Below are positions 36,925 through 45,380 of a DNA stretch of 64,000 nucleotides, one piece after another. Location of the stretch: NCBI GenBank assembly GCA_020444515.1, contig JAHLKX010000002.1:434001-498000 (forward strand). Reading direction: 5' to 3'. The notes beneath the pieces were generated by a model. It did not search any database. It was not told the DNA's origin and saw only the letters and a list, made by a program, of their open reading frames with translations. The position numbers and the translations under genes were made by a program. Each line of letters begins with the position of its first letter. Position 1 is the first letter of the stretch. This DNA is from Bacteroidota bacterium. Lineage in GTDB: Bacteria > Bacteroidota > Bacteroidia > Bacteroidales > JAADJA01.

Positions 36925-37721
36925 TGAAAGATCGTTATCCGAAACGTATTGTCTGCATGACAGAGGAACCAACCGAGACCCTCTATTTGCTGGGTGAACA
37001 ACACCGAATTGTTGGAATTACAACCTATACGGTTCGACCACCGGAGGCAAAAAAAGAAAAACCTGTTGTATCGGCATTTACCTCGGCAAATATTGATAAA
37101 ATAATGGAATTGAATCCCGACCTTGTGATCGGCTTTTCAGACATCCAGGCGGAGATAGCTTCCGAACTCATCAAACGTGGAATTGAAGTACATATTTTTA
37201 ACCACCGGTCGGTGGAAGAGATTTTTAATATGATCCAGCAATTGGGTGCTTTGGTTGGCGCCGGTGAGAAAGCTGCCAAATATATCGGCGAAACAGAAAA
37301 AAACCTGGCCATTATTCGAAAGCAAAGCGAACAGTTAAAGAAAAAGCCTGTCGTTTATTTTGAGGAGTGGTACGATCCGATGATCACCGGTATTCAATGG
37401 GTGACCGAACTGATTGAAATAGCAGGCGGGATCGATTGTTTCCCGGAACATAAAAATAAACCCTTGGCAAAGGACCGGATTGTAAAAGACCCAATGGAGG
37501 TGGTTCGCAAAAATCCGGATATCATCATCGGGTCATGGTGCGGACGAAAATTTCGACCCGATCGTGTCAGAAAACGGGAAGGATGGCATAAGATTTCAGC
37601 GATAGAAAACAATCACCTGTATGAAGTTGATTCATCCATCATTTTACAGCCCGGGCCAGCAGCTGTTACTGATGGTGTAAAAGCATTGCAACAAATTATT
37701 CATGACTGGAGCAATGGATAA
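36921..37721 (+). CDS. BtuF-like cobalamin/siderophore-binding protein without signal peptide
   Basis: 266 residues. It has the fold pattern of class III periplasmic binding proteins: RIVCMTEEPTETLYLLG, NPDLVIGFSDIQ, then a long alpha linker and a second lobe with NPDIIIGSWCGRKF and LQPGPAAVTDGVKAL. Family members bind vitamin B12 or ferric siderophores for ABC import. Here the start MMKDRYPKRIVC has no signal peptide and no transporter genes are adjacent, so a cytosolic role is likely. Confidence 0.8.
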   Translation: MMKDRYPKRIVCMTEEPTETLYLLGEQHRIVGITTYTVRPPEAKKEKPVVSAFTSANIDKIMELNPDLVIGFSDIQAEIASELIKRGIEVHIFNHRSVEEIFNMIQQLGALVGAGEKAAKYIGETEKNLAIIRKQSEQLKKKPVVYFEEWYDPMITGIQWVTELIEIAGGIDCFPEHKNKPLAKDRIVKDPMEVVRKNPDIIIGSWCGRKFRPDRVRKREGWHKISAIENNHLYEVDSSIILQPGPAAVTDGVKALQQIIHDWSNG

Positions 37722-37732
37722 TACCAGAATCC

Positions 37733-38503
37733 ATGAGCAGGTTTACAGATAAGGTCAAATATACCCTGAAAGGTAACTATCCGGTGCAAATCGGAGAACA
37801 GACTTTTAAATGTGATCCGGATCACCTTTTCTTCTGGCGCATTGTTAATAAGGGTGGATTTGAACCTCAGTTTTTCAAAATGCTTGACCAATTCCTGAGT
37901 AAAGATTCTGTGTATTGTGATATTGGTGCCTGGATTGGCCCGACCGCTATGTATGCCGCGCGTTTATGCAAAAAAGTCTATGCATTTGAGCCTGATGATG
38001 AGGCTTACAGGTTTTTACTGAAGAATATATCGAAAAATGAAATTGTAAATATCATCCCTTATAATTTGGCGATCGGTCCTGAAAATGGTTTATTGAAAAT
38101 GGCCAGCCATGGCGGAAGGCAAGGTGACAGCATGAGCAGCATGATCAATATTGCGCATTATAAAAATTCTTTTACAGCCAAATCCATCACCTGGAATTCA
38201 TTCATCAATGATCATAAACCGGGGAAAATTGATTTTATTAAGATGGATATTGAAGGGGGAGAGATTTCGGTTATTCCGGTTCTGTCGGATTATCTCAATG
38301 AACACAAACCAATCCTGCATCTATCATTGCATCCGGCTTATTTGCCGGCCCCTGAACGGGTTGAGCATATCCGGAATATTTTCGATCATCTTGGTTTTTA
38401 TGAAAAGGTCTTGGGTGAAAAATTAATACCGGTTGATGTGAATCATTATTTATCTGGTATTTCCAAAAGACCTGAATTCAGGTCGTTTTTGTTATTGCCT
38501 TAA
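37733..38503 (+). CDS. FkbM-family methyltransferase
   Basis: 256 residues. The SAM-binding core starts with SVYCDIGAWIGPTAMYAA and KVYAFEPDDEAYRFLLKN, followed by NIIPYNLAIG and IDFIKMDIEGGEISVIPVL, the typical FkbM motifs. Members methylate O-groups of polysaccharides or natural products; the acceptor here is unknown. It lies 11 nt after the BtuF-like gene and is probably co-transcribed. Confidence 0.88.
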   Translation: MSRFTDKVKYTLKGNYPVQIGEQTFKCDPDHLFFWRIVNKGGFEPQFFKMLDQFLSKDSVYCDIGAWIGPTAMYAARLCKKVYAFEPDDEAYRFLLKNISKNEIVNIIPYNLAIGPENGLLKMASHGGRQGDSMSSMINIAHYKNSFTAKSITWNSFINDHKPGKIDFIKMDIEGGEISVIPVLSDYLNEHKPILHLSLHPAYLPAPERVEHIRNIFDHLGFYEKVLGEKLIPVDVNHYLSGISKRPEFRSFLLLP

Positions 38504-38533
38504 GCATTCAGCTGACGCTTACCATAAGGGATG

Positions 38534-39535
38534 CTAAATAATTTTAAAATCACGAGTTTTCAATAATGGATTGGATGTGAACTTGACCTGTGTAAATTTT
38601 TTTAAAAGCATTTTTCTGTTTCTGCCTTCATATCCCACCGCATAATTGATCTGATCGGGTGGAACCTCAATGGTAATGGTTTCTCCTGTTTTTTTCATGA
38701 ACGGTGCAAGTTTTTCCCTCCAGATCTCTGTTATTACCAATTCCCGAAATGATGGATGCCATGGACCAGCCGTAAGATCATTTCCCGAAAGCAAACCTTC
38801 CGATGGATGGAGTCCCAGTTTCAGTACCTTCACATTCGCCACTTCAAAGATCTTCAGCAATTGTGCTGACCAATGGACCGCTTCATCAAGGTTTAAGGGT
38901 TGATATTTGCCGTCACGGTATTGTTTTTCCAGGAGTGTGTCCTTGATCACCAGGGTGGGGTAGATGCGGGTTTCCCTGGCACCCAGTTCGACGATCCGCT
39001 GTGCAGTTGCGATTGATTTTTCCAGCATGTCGCCCGGCAAACCGATCATCATTTGCAACCCGAGTGTAAAACCTTTATCCAGGATCATCCGGGAGGCCTC
39101 TTCCGTGTCTTTGGCCGTGTGGCCTCTTTTTGACGCTTTAAGAACAGCATCATCCAGCGATTGGGCGCCCAGTTCAATGGATTTAACATTATGCGATTTG
39201 AGTAAATCCAGAATTTCAGTTGAGATATAATCCGGTCGTGTGGATAACCTTATGCTCATAATCTGCCCTGCTTCTATATAGGGTTGCGCAAGTTGCAAAT
39301 AATGCTTTTGTTCTTCAACAGAGAATCCGGTAAAATTTCCGCCAAAATAGGCCAGTTCTACTTCCGAATCTGAAGGATCGATGGTCGCCAAACGCTCCTC
39401 CATGATGGTTATTATTTCATCATCAGAAGGGATTTGAAGCCGGCCTGATATTTTTCGTTGATTACAATAAATACATTGAAACGGACAGGCCGCCTCAGGT
39501 ATGAAAACCGGAATGTTGAAATGTTTTTTTTTCAT
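38534..39535 (-). CDS. Radical SAM protein, Elp3-like group
   Basis: 333 residues from the ATG at 39533-39535 (MKKKHFNIPVF). The longer frame to 39628 runs into AT-rich intergenic DNA, and its extra residues do not look conserved. The cluster motif is CPFQCIYC (CX3CX2C), with AYFGGNFTG and IRLSTRPDYIS as typical radical SAM strands. The C-terminal part has ARETRIYPTLVIKDT and LKLGLHPSEG. This group resembles the radical SAM domain of Elp3/YhcC but lacks an acetyltransferase domain; substrate unknown. Confidence 0.85.
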   Translation of the reverse strand: MKKKHFNIPVFIPEAACPFQCIYCNQRKISGRLQIPSDDEIITIMEERLATIDPSDSEVELAYFGGNFTGFSVEEQKHYLQLAQPYIEAGQIMSIRLSTRPDYISTEILDLLKSHNVKSIELGAQSLDDAVLKASKRGHTAKDTEEASRMILDKGFTLGLQMMIGLPGDMLEKSIATAQRIVELGARETRIYPTLVIKDTLLEKQYRDGKYQPLNLDEAVHWSAQLLKIFEVANVKVLKLGLHPSEGLLSGNDLTAGPWHPSFRELVITEIWREKLAPFMKKTGETITIEVPPDQINYAVGYEGRNRKMLLKKFTQVKFTSNPLLKTRDFKII

Positions 39536-39560
39536 TGCGTATTCAGGCATTAAAATTAAA

Positions 39561-39568
39561 TAATTTTG
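39561..39568 (+). promoter_or_regulatory. Candidate -7 element for the 39655 operon
   Basis: TAATTTTG matches TAnnTTTG about 87 nt upstream of the start at 39655. No convincing upstream TTTG was found. Confidence 0.35.
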
Positions 39569-39654
39569 CATCCAAATGAATAAAAATAGAATTCGCACGT
39601 TTGTATTAAATTTTAGAATATCAAACAATTAAATGAACCATAAACACAAATAAA

Positions 39655-40308
39655 ATGAAAACACACTTTTATTTCAAAAGACTTATCCCGAGGTTATTCC
39701 TCATTCTGTTGGTGGGAGGGATTGCTTTGAGTTCGGGCGGTTGTAAAAGCAAGAAAAAACTGGCCCAGGAAGCGGCAGCCAAAGAATATGCCGATCGCGT
39801 GGCTAGTGCCATTGCTGAGCTGGAAGCCATACTCAATGATGATGGTGCCATGCCGATTTCAGAGCAGGAAAGACGTCTGAATGATATTAAATCACAAAAC
39901 CTGAATGATGCGAGGGTTAATGATCTGATCAAACAGGTTGAAGCGAAAATTGCTGCTCAAAAAGAAGCACTGAGGCAACAACAACTCGAAGAGAAAAAGA
40001 AAAAAGAAGCCGCCAAAGAAAAAACCTATGGCTATGTAGATGAATATTTTGTTCAGATCGCCAATGCAAAATCTGTGGAAGAAGCCAATGCCAGGATCGC
40101 AGAAGCCATGAAACTATTTGCTTCTCCTGATGTGCCGGTCCTGATTATTATCAGTAAAGTTGGATCGGAGGTGGATTATGATAAACCCACCACCATCGAA
40201 AAATACCTGAATTACCTGAAGGATACCAAAAATTACAACAACCGGGTACAAAATGTTGAATTCGATGGATACGGACAGATTGTTTCACTTGAATTAATAA
40301 AAAATTAG
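39655..40308 (+). CDS. Exported coiled-coil protein of unknown function
   Basis: 217 residues. A hydrophobic N-terminus ends at SSGGC, a possible lipobox. A long charged helical region (about 35-120) is rich in Lys, Glu and Ala and ends in a lysine-rich stretch. The C-terminal part (YVDEYFVQIANAKSVEEANA to VQNVEFDGYGQIVSLELI) is a compact domain. Not recognised. It starts a run of four exported proteins ending with the LRR protein and is 4 nt from the next gene. Confidence 0.65.
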   Translation: MKTHFYFKRLIPRLFLILLVGGIALSSGGCKSKKKLAQEAAAKEYADRVASAIAELEAILNDDGAMPISEQERRLNDIKSQNLNDARVNDLIKQVEAKIAAQKEALRQQQLEEKKKKEAAKEKTYGYVDEYFVQIANAKSVEEANARIAEAMKLFASPDVPVLIIISKVGSEVDYDKPTTIEKYLNYLKDTKNYNNRVQNVEFDGYGQIVSLELIKN

Positions 40309-40312
40309 CGCT

Positions 40313-40891
40313 ATGAAGACCTATCGTTTCATTATAATCTTTTTGTTTGCTGGCTTTGCTATGCAAGGTCTGGCACAAGATAATATCAGCCCTGAGCGGA
40401 AACAGGCCATTGACAGCCTGGCACTCGAAAAAGTAAGAGACCTGAGTAAATACATCAGCCTGATTGGCGATAAAGACACCCCCTTTTCAGAAGCTAACCG
40501 GGTGATCGACCGGGCCGTGGAACTATTTATGGAAGGCAGCGAGGTGGGTGTTTCTTCACTTTATCGCGAAGAGATCAATTATTACCAGGTTCGCGAGTAC
40601 CTTGAACGATTGATGCGGCTCAATTATAGCAAAGTAGATATTGAATGGTACAAGATTGAATATGTGAGCGATCTCGAACGCCAACCTGATGGAACCTATG
40701 TGGGTGTCATCACCATTTTCCAGAAATTTTCAGGATATGATAAGGAAGGCGGCCTCGTGTACCAGGATGTTACCAAAAAGGACATCACCGTTTATGTCAA
40801 ACGCAAGGAAACTCAGATCGCCGGTAAACTGATCGGCTTCTGGGATGTGTTGCTGGGTGATATCCGTGTTAAGGAAACAACCAAACAATAA
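40313..40891 (+). CDS. Exported protein, stand-alone copy of the LRR-protein N-terminal domain
   Basis: 192 residues with a signal peptide (ends MQGLAQ). The mature part runs from a helical segment to YYQVREYLERLMRLNYSKVD, IEWYKIEYVSDL and DGTYVGVITIFQKF, and closes with WDVLLGDIRV. The same order of elements is seen in the N-terminal 190 residues of the 877-residue LRR protein downstream (VQAYLKDIEFFFRKAEF, NGHYFKVTFNRDL), so the two domains look homologous. Function unknown; perhaps an NTF2-like or nuclear-transport-fold domain, which is a guess. Confidence 0.65.
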   Translation: MKTYRFIIIFLFAGFAMQGLAQDNISPERKQAIDSLALEKVRDLSKYISLIGDKDTPFSEANRVIDRAVELFMEGSEVGVSSLYREEINYYQVREYLERLMRLNYSKVDIEWYKIEYVSDLERQPDGTYVGVITIFQKFSGYDKEGGLVYQDVTKKDITVYVKRKETQIAGKLIGFWDVLLGDIRVKETTKQ

Positions 40892-40910
40892 GCCCAATGA
40901 TTTTAAAATT

Positions 40911-40940
40911 AAAAAGGCTTTCAATTGAAAGCCTTTTTTA
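40911..40940 (+). terminator. Intrinsic (bidirectional) terminator
   Basis: AAAAAGGCTTTC pairs with GAAAGCCTTTTT around an AATT loop (40911-40938); the T tract on one strand and the A tract upstream allow function in both directions. Confidence 0.88.
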
Positions 40941-41000
40941 ATGTCAGCAAACTATTTAATAAGTTATTTTACAGGGATGATCAGAAAGATAATAATCTCC

Positions 41001-41008
41001 TAATTTTG
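41001..41008 (+). promoter_or_regulatory. -7 element for the 41041 gene
   Basis: TAATTTTG matches TAnnTTTG 33 nt upstream of the start codon and follows the terminator at 40911, so a new transcript probably starts here. Confidence 0.5.
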
Positions 41009-41040
41009 CACAATCATTTATTTTTCACGTTACTATCAGT

Positions 41041-41877
41041 ATGAAACAATCAACGTTTTTAGTCATCATCATAATCGTTATTGCCCTGTTCCCGGTTTAC
41101 GGACAAAATACATTGGGTTCCATAACAGATGACGAAACCGATCTGTATGCGCAAACCAAACAGGTCAACCAGTTTTTCAGGAGATTTAACAATGAGGAAG
41201 ATAAATTTGGAAATCGTTATTATCCCGGCGACAGCCTATATCGTGATAATGCTTTCCGGAAAGTATACCTGGAGATGCTGTTCGATAAGGAAAGCCCTTT
41301 TATTCAGAAAGGTCTGAAAGAGGAATTTATCAATGAAGTGACCAGTGCGGATAATCCTGTTTTCCTCGATTTTCATGGAAACAACTGGTTTGCAGAATTA
41401 CCGACATCTTTTAAGTATTATAAGAAAAAGGAGAACCTGCTCCTATTTATGCAACTTGAACAGGAAAACCTTGGATATAAATGGGTTATAACCAATGTTT
41501 ATTTTGATAAATTTCTGAAACAATTTAACAAAGGGGATAAAGAGGTTATTGCCGGTACTTTTTTGCATCCGATGAGTCATGAGCTCGATTTCATGAATAT
41601 TTATAAGGTATTCAGGGATCCAAAATACATTGAATACTATGCCAGTAAAACCTTTAAGCCCGATTACCGAACCCTGTTGTTTTATGAAGTTAAAATGGGC
41701 AATATGGAGTATGTGAGTGTCGGTCCCCTGAAATTTCATTTTTTTCAGGTTGATGGATGGTATTTCGAAGTGACCTTTTTCAACCGGCCCGGGAATAATT
41801 CCGGCTGGCTGATATCCAAACTTTACCGGATATCAGATAGTGAAAAAGATGCATTGATCCGGTTTTATTTGCCTTGA
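41041..41877 (+). CDS. Exported protein of unknown function
   Basis: 278 residues with a signal peptide (ends PVYGQ). It contains two similar halves of mixed alpha/beta type, with motifs such as QVNQFFRRFNNEEDKFGNRY, FKYYKKKENLLLFMQLEQE, GYKWVITNVYFDKF and VDGWYFEVTFFNR. Strand-tryptophan patterns resemble the domain of the neighbouring 40313 protein but I cannot prove homology. It is 21 nt before the LRR gene and probably in one operon with it. Confidence 0.65.
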   Translation: MKQSTFLVIIIIVIALFPVYGQNTLGSITDDETDLYAQTKQVNQFFRRFNNEEDKFGNRYYPGDSLYRDNAFRKVYLEMLFDKESPFIQKGLKEEFINEVTSADNPVFLDFHGNNWFAELPTSFKYYKKKENLLLFMQLEQENLGYKWVITNVYFDKFLKQFNKGDKEVIAGTFLHPMSHELDFMNIYKVFRDPKYIEYYASKTFKPDYRTLLFYEVKMGNMEYVSVGPLKFHFFQVDGWYFEVTFFNRPGNNSGWLISKLYRISDSEKDALIRFYLP

Positions 41878-41898
41878 TTACGATAAACTAGAATATCG

Positions 41899-44532
41899 AT
41901 GAATAAACTGCTACGTATTTTCATTTGGATTTTCCTGGTGATTCCATCCACCTTGATGGCACAGGAAAGTCAGCAGCATACCTTTTCGTCTGAAGAGATC
42001 AACCGTTATAAAGAACAGATAAAGCAACTGACTGGCTACCTTGAAGGAACGTTGAATTTCCTTGGAGATGGGGAGGCCCCATCCAAAGAAAAGGAGATTG
42101 TAATCAATGACAGTTACCTGAAAATTTTTAAAGATGACAAAGTGCAGATTGAAGACGATCTGGATGAAAATCGTGATGTGCCGATTCATAAAGATGTACA
42201 GGCTTACCTAAAAGATATTGAGTTTTTCTTTCGCAAGGCAGAATTTAAATTCCATATTGTGAGCATCGATCATTTTATGAATGATCTGAATGGGCATTAT
42301 TTCAAGGTTACTTTCAATCGCGACCTCAATGCCATAACCATAACCGGTGATACGGTCAGCTCACGAAAAGTGCGGTACATGGAAATCAATCTGGATCTGG
42401 CTAAAAACGACCTTCGCATTGCCAGTATTTATACCACCAAAATCAATGAAAAAGAGGAGATCAGAAATTGGTGGAATGGACTTTCATTAACATGGCGACA
42501 GATTTTTGGCGAAAAGATTATTCTTTTTGATTCAATCCCTCTGTCCGATATTATTTATTTCGAAGACAGCCTCATTTTGGTCAGTAAACCCCATCTTCCT
42601 GATACCGGTACAGCTGGCCGATATGAGCTAGAACTTCCCGTCCAGCGTGCCAATGCTCTGGAAATTGACCGCTCTGTTGATACCCTGAGGATTGGTTCAA
42701 AGTCCATCATGATTTACCTCAATGGAATTAAAAAACAGCAGGAGATTGACCTTTCTGATTATGGAAGCATTCGTGATTTGGAACCTTTATCGGAACTCAC
42801 AGAGCTCACCCTGGTCAATTGTTCCAACACACTCATTACAAGTTTATTCCCATTGCGCAACCTCAACAAGCTGGAAGATCTGGATTGCTCTAATACCCCC
42901 ATTGTTGATTTATCACCATTGCAATACAGCCGATCGCTCAAAAGTCTGAACATTGCCTATACCCTGGTGAATGATCTTGAACCTCTTCGCGGGCTCTTCA
43001 ATCTTGAAAATATTGATTTTTCAGGTCTCCGGATTACCGACATAAAGGTTATTGATGAACTTTCCCATTTGAAGGTCATAAAAATGAATGACACCCATGT
43101 GGGTCAGCTGGAGGCTATATCCGAACTGACAGATCTGGTGGAACTGGATGCCAGCGGAACCCATATTCATGAACTGAGTGCCCTGTCTGATTTAAATAAG
43201 TTAAGGGTTTTGAATGTGGAAAACTCCTCCATATCTTCTTTAAAGCCCCTGTCGAATTTACAATCCCTGGAAGTTTTGCGGATCAGCCATACCCTTGTCG
43301 ATAGTCTTTATCCACTCAATGGTCTTCCCAATTTGAAGCGGATATACTGGGATGGAGAAGAAATGTTTCCCGAAGCGCTGGAACATAAAAGAGAACGGGC
43401 CATTGAATTTATGAAAAAAAATCCCGGAACGCTGGTGATCTTTGAATCGGAAGAATTGCTTAAAAGCTGGCAGGAACTGGAAAAGCCCTGGAAAGACCTG
43501 GCCCGAGAAGCTGCACAGCTCAGTGAGAATCCTTCAAAAGAGGAATTGCACGGCCTGTTGCAAATCAGTTCGGTATTTGTCGAAGGCAAACCCATTACCA
43601 CATTAAAACCAGTGCGTCGACTTTATAACCTCCAAATATTGGATGCTTCGGGCGTGCAGGTTGCAGATTACAGTCCCCTTGCAGATGCACTTGAACTTGA
43701 GGAATTGAATTTGTCAGGTTCTTCTGCAAAGAATCTCGATTTCGCTGCCAAATTGAAAAAACTCAGGATCCTGAATATTGAAAATACCAGTGTAACTTCT
43801 TTAAAACCTTTAACCCAAAACGAAAACCTCAAATATATCTATGCTGATAAAAGTATGATCAGTCCTGACGAAGCTTTCGCTTTTGCAAAAGCGCACCCTG
43901 ACTGTATCGTAATTTTCGATACTCCCGGAATTACGGAATGGTGGAATACCCTTCCCAATGGCTGGAAAGAATTTTTTACCTCCCAGTATAAAGTTGATGC
44001 ACCCCCATCATCTGAGCAGCTGCATGAAATTATTTTCTTACAAAGTTTGGAGATTTCTGGTCCTTATACCATTTCTACCTTGTTGCCTCTTACACGAATG
44101 AAAATCCTGGAAGTGTTAAAGCTAAAGGAATTGCAGGTTTCAAGTTTGAATCCATTAACGGAATTGCCTGCTCTGCGAGAACTGCTTTGCAATCAGATGC
44201 CTGTTTCAGACCTGACGCCACTGTCAAGCTTAACAAAACTGGAGGCGCTCAATTTTGAAAATACTCCGGTTGAAGAGCTCGGTCCCCTGGAATCCTTGAA
44301 AAATTTAAAATCTTTAAACATTTCAGGTACACAGGTCGACAAATTGAAATCGCTTTCCGGACTTACCAGCCTTGAGTTTCTGGCCCTTAACAATACCCAG
44401 GTAAAAAGATTGAAACATATTGAAAACATTTCCGCACTGAAAACAGTTGAATGTTTTAACACCCGGGTTTCTCAAAAAGATATTGATCGTTTTAAGGAGG
44501 CAAACCCGGATTGTAAGGTAGTTTATTATTAA
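41899..44532 (+). CDS. Large exported leucine-rich-repeat protein
   Basis: 877 residues. A signal peptide (ends STLMAQ) is followed by a domain homologous to the 40313 protein (about 30-190), a linker with RNWWNGLSLTWRQIFG, and then three blocks of 22-23-residue LRRs of the SDS22/internalin type (for example LEDLDCSNTPIVDLSPL). Blocks end in similar caps, (K/H)NPGTLVIFES, AHPDCIVIFDT and ANPDCKVVYY. Spacers between blocks again contain paired tryptophans (KSWQELEKPWKDL, EWWNTLPNGWKEF). There is no T9SS sorting domain, so it is probably periplasmic. Its role may be protein or ligand binding. Confidence 0.82.
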   Translation: MNKLLRIFIWIFLVIPSTLMAQESQQHTFSSEEINRYKEQIKQLTGYLEGTLNFLGDGEAPSKEKEIVINDSYLKIFKDDKVQIEDDLDENRDVPIHKDVQAYLKDIEFFFRKAEFKFHIVSIDHFMNDLNGHYFKVTFNRDLNAITITGDTVSSRKVRYMEINLDLAKNDLRIASIYTTKINEKEEIRNWWNGLSLTWRQIFGEKIILFDSIPLSDIIYFEDSLILVSKPHLPDTGTAGRYELELPVQRANALEIDRSVDTLRIGSKSIMIYLNGIKKQQEIDLSDYGSIRDLEPLSELTELTLVNCSNTLITSLFPLRNLNKLEDLDCSNTPIVDLSPLQYSRSLKSLNIAYTLVNDLEPLRGLFNLENIDFSGLRITDIKVIDELSHLKVIKMNDTHVGQLEAISELTDLVELDASGTHIHELSALSDLNKLRVLNVENSSISSLKPLSNLQSLEVLRISHTLVDSLYPLNGLPNLKRIYWDGEEMFPEALEHKRERAIEFMKKNPGTLVIFESEELLKSWQELEKPWKDLAREAAQLSENPSKEELHGLLQISSVFVEGKPITTLKPVRRLYNLQILDASGVQVADYSPLADALELEELNLSGSSAKNLDFAAKLKKLRILNIENTSVTSLKPLTQNENLKYIYADKSMISPDEAFAFAKAHPDCIVIFDTPGITEWWNTLPNGWKEFFTSQYKVDAPPSSEQLHEIIFLQSLEISGPYTISTLLPLTRMKILEVLKLKELQVSSLNPLTELPALRELLCNQMPVSDLTPLSSLTKLEALNFENTPVEELGPLESLKNLKSLNISGTQVDKLKSLSGLTSLEFLALNNTQVKRLKHIENISALKTVECFNTRVSQKDIDRFKEANPDCKVVYY

Positions 44533-44537
44533 TTTTG
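44530..44537 (+). promoter_or_regulatory. -7 element for the pyrophosphatase gene
   Basis: TAATTTTG overlaps the stop codon of the LRR gene, 26 nt before the ppa start; a TTG lies 16 nt upstream. Confidence 0.45.
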
Positions 44538-44562
44538 CAGCAAATAACCTAAAAACGCTACA

Positions 44563-45237
44563 ATGTCATCGAACAAATTAATGGATCCCATCGGCAAACT
44601 GATGGGTCTTCGCTATAAATCGCATCCCTGGCATGGGGTTGATATCGGAAAAGAAACACCCGAAGTGATCAACTGCTTCATTGAAATGGTTCCCACGGAC
44701 ACCGTAAAATATGAGGTAGATAAAGAAACCGGGTATTTGAAAATTGACAGACCACAGAAATATTCCAATGTTGTGCCGGCACTCTATGGTTTTATTCCGC
44801 AAACTTATAGCGGTGATCTGGTTGCTGAGTTTTGTATGGAAAAATCGGGGAAAAAAGACATCAAAGGTGATGGCGACCCCATTGATATTTGTATCCTCAC
44901 GGAGAAAGATATCGTCCATGGTGATATCCTGGCTAAAGCCAGACCCATTGGTGGTTTCCGCATGATTGATGGCAACGAGTCGGATGATAAACTGGTAGCG
45001 GTTCTGAACAATGATGCGGTTTATCAAAACTACAAAGACATTACAGACCTGCCCGACCTGGTTGTCGACCGGCTGAAACACTATTTTCTTACCTATAAAG
45101 ATCTACCAGGGAATCCCAGAGATGTTGAAATTACCCATGTGTTTGGTAAGGAAGAGGCCCATGAAGTGATCAATCGTTCGGTAAATGACTATCAGCAAAA
45201 ATTTGAAAAACTCGGTAACCTGTTATCATACGTATAG
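44563..45237 (+). CDS. ppa: Inorganic pyrophosphatase, family I
   Basis: 224 residues. The family signature GDGDPIDICIL (three catalytic Asp) is present, with YGFIPQTYSGDLVAEF and KARPIGGFRMIDGNESDDKLV. It hydrolyses pyrophosphate released in biosynthesis. It is slightly longer than the E. coli enzyme and resembles the eukaryote-like/Bacteroidota form with an extended N-terminus (YKSHPWHGVDIGKE). Confidence 0.95.
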   Translation: MSSNKLMDPIGKLMGLRYKSHPWHGVDIGKETPEVINCFIEMVPTDTVKYEVDKETGYLKIDRPQKYSNVVPALYGFIPQTYSGDLVAEFCMEKSGKKDIKGDGDPIDICILTEKDIVHGDILAKARPIGGFRMIDGNESDDKLVAVLNNDAVYQNYKDITDLPDLVVDRLKHYFLTYKDLPGNPRDVEITHVFGKEEAHEVINRSVNDYQQKFEKLGNLLSYV

Positions 45238-45380
45238 CTCTTTTTTACTTTCGTTCTTGCGGGTATTAGGCTTTTTTGTCTTTTTGCACAGGTTGAAAAT
45301 GTAAAATATTTACTACGCTCTTTTGCGTTAATAGCGTCTTTTAGATGTTATTTATTTAATTTTGGTGTGAATATCCGCAC

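Noticed and set aside
39536..39628. Extended start of the radical SAM protein
   Set aside because: The extra residues are AT-rich, hydrophobic and unlike the family start; the ATG at 39533-39535 directly precedes conserved sequence.
44578..45081. 167-codon minus-strand frame
   Set aside because: Antisense shadow of the pyrophosphatase gene.
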